Of a stretch of DNA of 64,000 bases, positions 60,243 through 64,000 are shown piece by piece (position 1 is the stretch's first letter; the number at the start of each line of letters is the position of its first letter). The DNA comes from Streptomyces lacrimifluminis (GTDB lineage Bacteria > Actinomycetota > Actinomycetes > Streptomycetales > Streptomycetaceae). The notes beneath the pieces are model-generated. The model did not search any database and was not told where the DNA came from. It saw only the letters and a list, made by a program, of their open reading frames with translations. Location of the stretch: positions 1 to 64,000 of the forward strand of contig NZ_BMMU01000037.1 in the NCBI RefSeq assembly GCF_014646095.1, given 5' to 3'. The translations under genes were made by a program, and so were the position numbers.

Positions 60243-62744
60243 ATGGCAACGACCACACCGGCCGGTGTGCGGGCGGCACACGCCAAGCACGGGGGAGGCT
60301 CCCACGGCTCCGCCGACGGCGCGCCGATGTCGCACCGGCAGATCATGGAAGCGCTCACCGGGCTGCTGCTCGGCATGTTCGTCGCGATCCTGTCGTCGAC
60401 GATCGTCTCCAACGCCCTGCCCGACATCATCAAGGACCTCGGCGGCGGTCAGAGCGCCTACACCTGGGTCGTGACCGCGTCGCTGCTCGCGATGACCGCG
60501 TCCACCCCGCTGTGGGGCAAGCTCGCCGACCTCTTCTCCAAGAAACTGCTGATCCAGTTCGCGCTCGTCATCTTCGTGCTGGGCTCGGCCGCCGCCGGGC
60601 TCTCGCAGAACGCGGGCATGCTCATCACCTTCCGTGCCGTGCAGGGCGTCGGCATGGGCGGGCTCTCGGCTCTCGCCCAGATCATTCTCGCGGCGATGAT
60701 CTCCCCGCGTGAGCGTGGCCGCTACAACGGCTACCTCGGCGCCACGTTCGCGACCGCGATGGTCGGCGGGCCGCTGATCGGCGGTGTCATCACCGACACC
60801 AGCTGGCTGGGCTGGCGCTGGTGCTTCTACGTCGGCGTGCCCTTCGCCGTCGTCGCTCTCATCGTGCTCCAGCGGACCCTGCACCTGCCCGTCGTGAAGC
60901 GCAAGGCCAAGGTCGACTGGACCGGCGCCTTCTTCATCACCGCGGCCGTCTGCCTGCTGCTGGTCTGGGTGACCTTCGCCGGCGACAAGTACGACTGGGT
61001 GTCCTGGCAGACGTACGCGATGATCGGCGGCACGGTCGCCCTGCTCGGGATCTTCGTCCTCGTCGAGTCGAAGGCCAGTGAGCCGATCATCCCGCTGCGG
61101 CTCTTCCGCAACCGCACGATCACCCTCGCCTCGCTCGCCTCGCTCTTCGTCGGCGTCGCGATGTTCGCGGGCACCATCTTCTTCAGCCAGTACTTCCAGT
61201 TGGCCCGGGACAAGTCGCCGACCATGTCCGGCGTCATGACGATCCCGATGATCGGCGGCCTGTTCGTCGCCTCCACCGTCTCCGGCCAGGTCATCACCCG
61301 TACCGGACGCTGGAAGGCGTGGCTCCTCTCCGGCGGTGTGCTGGTGACGGCCGGTCTCGGTCTGCTGGGCACCCTGCGCTACGACACCGCGTACTGGCAC
61401 GTCGCCGTCTACATGGCGCTGCTCGGCCTCGGCGTCGGCATGATGATGCAGAACCTGGTGCTCTGCACCCAGAACCAGGTCTCCCCCGCCGACCTGGGCG
61501 TCGCCAGTTCGGTGGTCACCTTCTTCCGGTCCCTCGGCGGTGCGATCGGCGTCTCCGCGCTGGGCGCGGTCCTCAGTCACCGGATCGCCGACCACCTCAA
61601 GGACGGCCTGGCCACCATCGACCCGAAGTACGCGTCGGCGCTGTCCGGTTCCACCTCCAACACCATCCCCGACCTCGACGCGCTGCCCACGCCGCTGCGC
61701 ACGGTCATCGAGGGCGCCTACGGGCACGGCATCGGCGACGTCTTCCTCTACGCCGCCCCGGCCGCCCTGCTCGCGCTCGTCTTCTCCCTCTTCATCAAGG
61801 AGGTCCCGCTGCGGACCAAGGGCGCGCTGGCGCAGGCCGCGGAGGAGAACGGTGCCTCTTCTGTCCGGGTCGTCCCGGCAGCCCCGGTCGCGGAGACAGT
61901 GCCCGCCGCCGTCACCACGGTGGCTGTCGAGCCCGTCGAGCCTGTCGGGGCCCGCGCGGCCGTCGAACAGACGGTCCGTGGCGGGATACCGGTGCGCGGT
62001 CAGGTGCGCGGTGCCGAGAGCGCGCCCGTTCCGCAGGCCGCCGTCACGCTGATCTCCCTCACCGGACGTCAGCTGGGCCTCGCGGTCACCCGGGGTGACG
62101 GCGCCTACGCGCTGGACGCGCCGGGCACGGGCTCGTACGTCATGATCGCCTCGGCGGACGGGTTCCAGCCGCAGGCCTCGACCGTCGTCGTGAACGGTGA
62201 GTCCGTCGCGTACGACATCCTGCTCAGCGGCACCAGCGGGCTCGGTGGGATGGTGCGCGGCGCCGAGACCGGGGTGCCCGTCAAGGACGCGATGGTGATC
62301 GTCACCGATGTGCGCGGGGATGTGCTGGCCACCGGGGTGACCGGTGAGCAGGGCGAGTTCACGTTCGCCGAGCTGGTGCCGGGGGCCGTGACCGTCGCCG
62401 TGAACGCCGCCGGGTACCGGCCGCGGGCGCTGCCCGTCGAGGTCGGCGGCACCGGGGTCACCCGGGTCGAGGTGGAACTGGCGTCCGGGGCGCACGTCCA
62501 GGGGATCGTACGGGCGCCGCACGGGCCGCTCGGGGACGCGCGGGTCACGCTCGTCGACGCGGCGGGCAACGTGGTCGGCTCGGCGACGACCGGCACGGAC
62601 GGGGCGTACGCCTTCGCCGACCTGGACAGCGGCGAGTACACGGTCATCGCGACCGGTTACCCGCCGGTGGCCACCGCCCTGACCGTCTCCGGCCGCGGCA
62701 CCGACGACCACGACATCGAACTCGCCCACCCGGGCGAGGAGTAG
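60243..62744 (+). CDS. DHA2-type MFS drug exporter with three C-terminal carboxypeptidase-regulatory-like domains
   Basis: The 833-residue protein has 14 predicted membrane helices (about 35-525) with the DHA2 motif RAVQGVGMGG and WGKLADLFSKK loop. A Val/Ala/Pro linker leads to three beta-sandwich repeats of the carboxypeptidase regulatory type (about 590-665, 667-745, 746-830), each with a pattern like AxVTLxxxxGxxxGxxxTxxDGxYxFxxLxxGxYTVxATGY. As both termini of DHA2 proteins are cytoplasmic, these domains should be inside the cell. The ATG at 60243 with AAGGAAG is preferred over GTG 60183. It is probably controlled by the upstream MarR. Confidence 0.9.
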   Translation: MATTTPAGVRAAHAKHGGGSHGSADGAPMSHRQIMEALTGLLLGMFVAILSSTIVSNALPDIIKDLGGGQSAYTWVVTASLLAMTASTPLWGKLADLFSKKLLIQFALVIFVLGSAAAGLSQNAGMLITFRAVQGVGMGGLSALAQIILAAMISPRERGRYNGYLGATFATAMVGGPLIGGVITDTSWLGWRWCFYVGVPFAVVALIVLQRTLHLPVVKRKAKVDWTGAFFITAAVCLLLVWVTFAGDKYDWVSWQTYAMIGGTVALLGIFVLVESKASEPIIPLRLFRNRTITLASLASLFVGVAMFAGTIFFSQYFQLARDKSPTMSGVMTIPMIGGLFVASTVSGQVITRTGRWKAWLLSGGVLVTAGLGLLGTLRYDTAYWHVAVYMALLGLGVGMMMQNLVLCTQNQVSPADLGVASSVVTFFRSLGGAIGVSALGAVLSHRIADHLKDGLATIDPKYASALSGSTSNTIPDLDALPTPLRTVIEGAYGHGIGDVFLYAAPAALLALVFSLFIKEVPLRTKGALAQAAEENGASSVRVVPAAPVAETVPAAVTTVAVEPVEPVGARAAVEQTVRGGIPVRGQVRGAESAPVPQAAVTLISLTGRQLGLAVTRGDGAYALDAPGTGSYVMIASADGFQPQASTVVVNGESVAYDILLSGTSGLGGMVRGAETGVPVKDAMVIVTDVRGDVLATGVTGEQGEFTFAELVPGAVTVAVNAAGYRPRALPVEVGGTGVTRVEVELASGAHVQGIVRAPHGPLGDARVTLVDAAGNVVGSATTGTDGAYAFADLDSGEYTVIATGYPPVATALTVSGRGTDDHDIELAHPGEE

Positions 62745-62750
62745 CGGGAC

Positions 62751-63592
62751 ATGACAGGTATGACAGGGCCGGCAGGACTCAGCGCGCGGGTTCGCACGCG
62801 AGACGGGTGGGCGGTGTCGCACGCCGTCGTCACCGTGACCGACTCGACCGGGCGGCAGGTGGTGCGGGCCGGGGCCGACGCGGACGGGGTCGTGCGCGAC
62901 GCGACCCCGCTCGCGCCCGGCGCGTACACCGTGATCGTGACGGCCGTCGGGTACGCGCCCACCGCGTCCAGTGCCATCGTCACCGCGAGGGGGCGGACCG
63001 AGGTCGGGACCGTCACCCTCGCCCGGCTGGGCGGCGGCGCCGAACTGCCGCCGCCGGGGCCGTGGACCCGGCCCACTCGTCCGTCGGGGCGGTCGCCCAG
63101 CACCTGGGCATCTCCAGCGTGCACGGGCGGTTCACCGAGTTCACGGCGACCATCGGGATCACGCCGGACGAGGTCGCCAAGTCCCGGGTGGAGGCGGTGA
63201 TTTCGGCCGCCTCGATTGACACGGGGAACGCGACGCGGGACAAGCATCTGCGGTCCGCCGACTTTCTGGACGTGGAATCCCACCCCGAGATCATGTTCCA
63301 CTCGACAGGTCTCACCCCGGCCGCCGGTCCCGACCGCTGGACTGTCCACGGCGAACTGAACATGCGCGGTGTCGTACGGCCGGTCGACCTCGACCTCGCC
63401 TACCTGGGCACCGGCGCCGACCCCTGGGGCGGCACGCGGGCGGCGTTCCGGGCGACGACGGAGCTGCGCCGCGAGGACTTCGCCATGAACTACAACCAGG
63501 TGGTGCAGGCGGGGATCGCGGCGATCGGTACGACGTTGAGGGTGGAGCTGGACATTCAGGTGGTACGGGGGGATGCGCTGCCGACGGTGTGA
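62751..63592 (+). pseudogene. Carboxypeptidase-regulatory-like domain + YceI fusion gene, frameshifted
   Basis: From ATG 62751 the first frame encodes one regulatory-like domain (about 100 residues) to ELPPPGPWT; the YceI lipocalin-like domain (VDPAHSSVGAVAQHLG to the end at 63592) continues in another frame. The join at about 63,060-63,072 fits loss of one of two 7-bp GTGGACC copies: adding GTGGACC restores PPPGPWTVDPAHSSVG. It starts 6 bp after the MFS stop with GAGGAG upstream, so it belonged to the MarR-MFS operon. A sequencing error would also explain it. Confidence 0.75.
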
Positions 63593-63614
63593 CCGGTCGA
63601 TCAGGACGGACGGG

Positions 63615-64000
63615 CTACAGCAGGAGCAGCAGACGAGGCGGGACGAAGAGGTGCCGGGCTCGGTGTTCCTCGGCGTTCATCACGGCGGCGGGCATCCAGT
63701 CGGGCCGTCCCTCCGCCTTCACCAGGGCCTCCTGGCGTTCGGCGCAGGTTGCGCAGGCGAAGTCCCACGGTGGCAGCAACTCGGCGTGCGCGTCGGCGAG
63801 ATGACGGCCGAGCCTGATCTGCGTTCCCAGGACACTGTCGGTGAAGTCCCAGTCGACGGAGGAGTCCTCGGCCGTCAACGCGGCCACTTCGGCCTGTACG
63901 TGGCGCATCTTCTCGTAGAGCCGGACGCAGTCGGCGCAGTCCCACATCCAGTCGGGGAGAAGGGGCCACTGTTCCGCGGCGCCGTCGTTCTCAGCGCCGT
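63615..64000 (-). CDS. Conserved hypothetical protein with CxxC motifs, 5' end outside the window
   Basis: The minus-strand frame stays open to the right edge. The visible part includes WMWDCADCVRLYEKM and FACATCAERQEAL, two CxxC pairs that could bind metal, in a helical protein. An ATG at 63947 would give 110 residues, but the upstream codons (ENDGAAEQWPLLPDW) look like real protein, so the start probably lies beyond 64,000. It is convergent with the YceI gene. Function unknown. Confidence 0.7.
   Translation of the reverse strand, partial: GAENDGAAEQWPLLPDWMWDCADCVRLYEKMRHVQAEVAALTAEDSSVDWDFTDSVLGTQIRLGRHLADAHAELLPPWDFACATCAERQEALVKAEGRPDWMPAAVMNAEEHRARHLFVPPRLLLLL

Noticed and set aside
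1..64000. CRISPR arrays, integrases, transposases or attachment sites
   Set aside because: No regularly spaced palindromic repeats, no recombinase or transposase frame, and no duplicated 3' end of the single tRNA-Ser gene were seen.

Overview
The window is high-GC actinobacterial chromosome, almost certainly Streptomyces: strong third-position GC, GGAG-type ribosome binding sites, frequent GTG starts and ATGA/GTGA overlaps, a SARP regulator, an AfsA homologue, a DmdR-type iron box, and an adjacent pair of sigma-B-family genes matching the sigF/sigN pair of S. coelicolor.

Positions 1-23,020 hold a biosynthetic cluster. On the plus strand lie a 7Fe ferredoxin, an AfsA homologue and a 914-residue SARP. 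Facing them is a minus-strand gene train from about 22,868 to 5,183: FkbH-like glyceryl transferase, small protein, fatty acyl-AMP ligase (FAAL), two acyl-CoA dehydrogenases, ACP, a one-module PKS (KS-AT-ACP, malonyl-type AT), variant KAS III, second ACP, E2-type acyltransferase, Sfp-type PPTase, and two alpha/beta hydrolases. FkbH + ACP + KAS III + E2-type acyltransferase + hydrolase is the gene set known to build and dehydrate tetronate rings (agglomerin, abyssomicin). FAAL + ACP + two dehydrogenases is the lipo-initiation set known from ramoplanin/enduracidin. My reading is that a fatty acid is activated, desaturated, extended once to a beta-ketoacyl chain, condensed with glyceryl-ACP, then acetylated and eliminated to a 3-(unsaturated acyl)-5-methylene tetronate. 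Three gaps in the gene train carry heptamer-N4-heptamer repeats followed 8 nt later by a plausible -10, the layout of SARP-activated promoters, which points to the cluster's own SARP.

Positions 23,500-47,000 are mixed accessory DNA: a secreted RTX protein, a large SpoIIE phosphatase/kinase hybrid, a RutA/RutB-like pair, a GH42 beta-galactosidase with its ABC sugar importer, a CopC-CopD fusion, an SDR and a cupin. It also holds gene wreckage: a TetR/NmrA divergent pair that has lost both 5' ends at one junction, a frameshifted Rpn-like nuclease, a GT87-like membrane gene swollen by hexanucleotide repeats, and an N-terminal remnant of a McrB-like restriction protein.

From about 47,000 to the end the DNA looks like core chromosome. 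A perfect-looking iron box lies between a penicillin-acylase/GNAT fusion and a siderophore-interacting protein. After it come a HhH-GPD glycosylase, a HerA-like ATPase, a LytR_C protein, upp, tadA and its partner, tRNA-Ser(CGA), sigF, sigN, a UTRA-only protein, and a MarR-controlled MFS exporter carrying extra C-terminal beta-sandwich domains, followed by a YceI gene broken by an apparent 7-bp repeat contraction.
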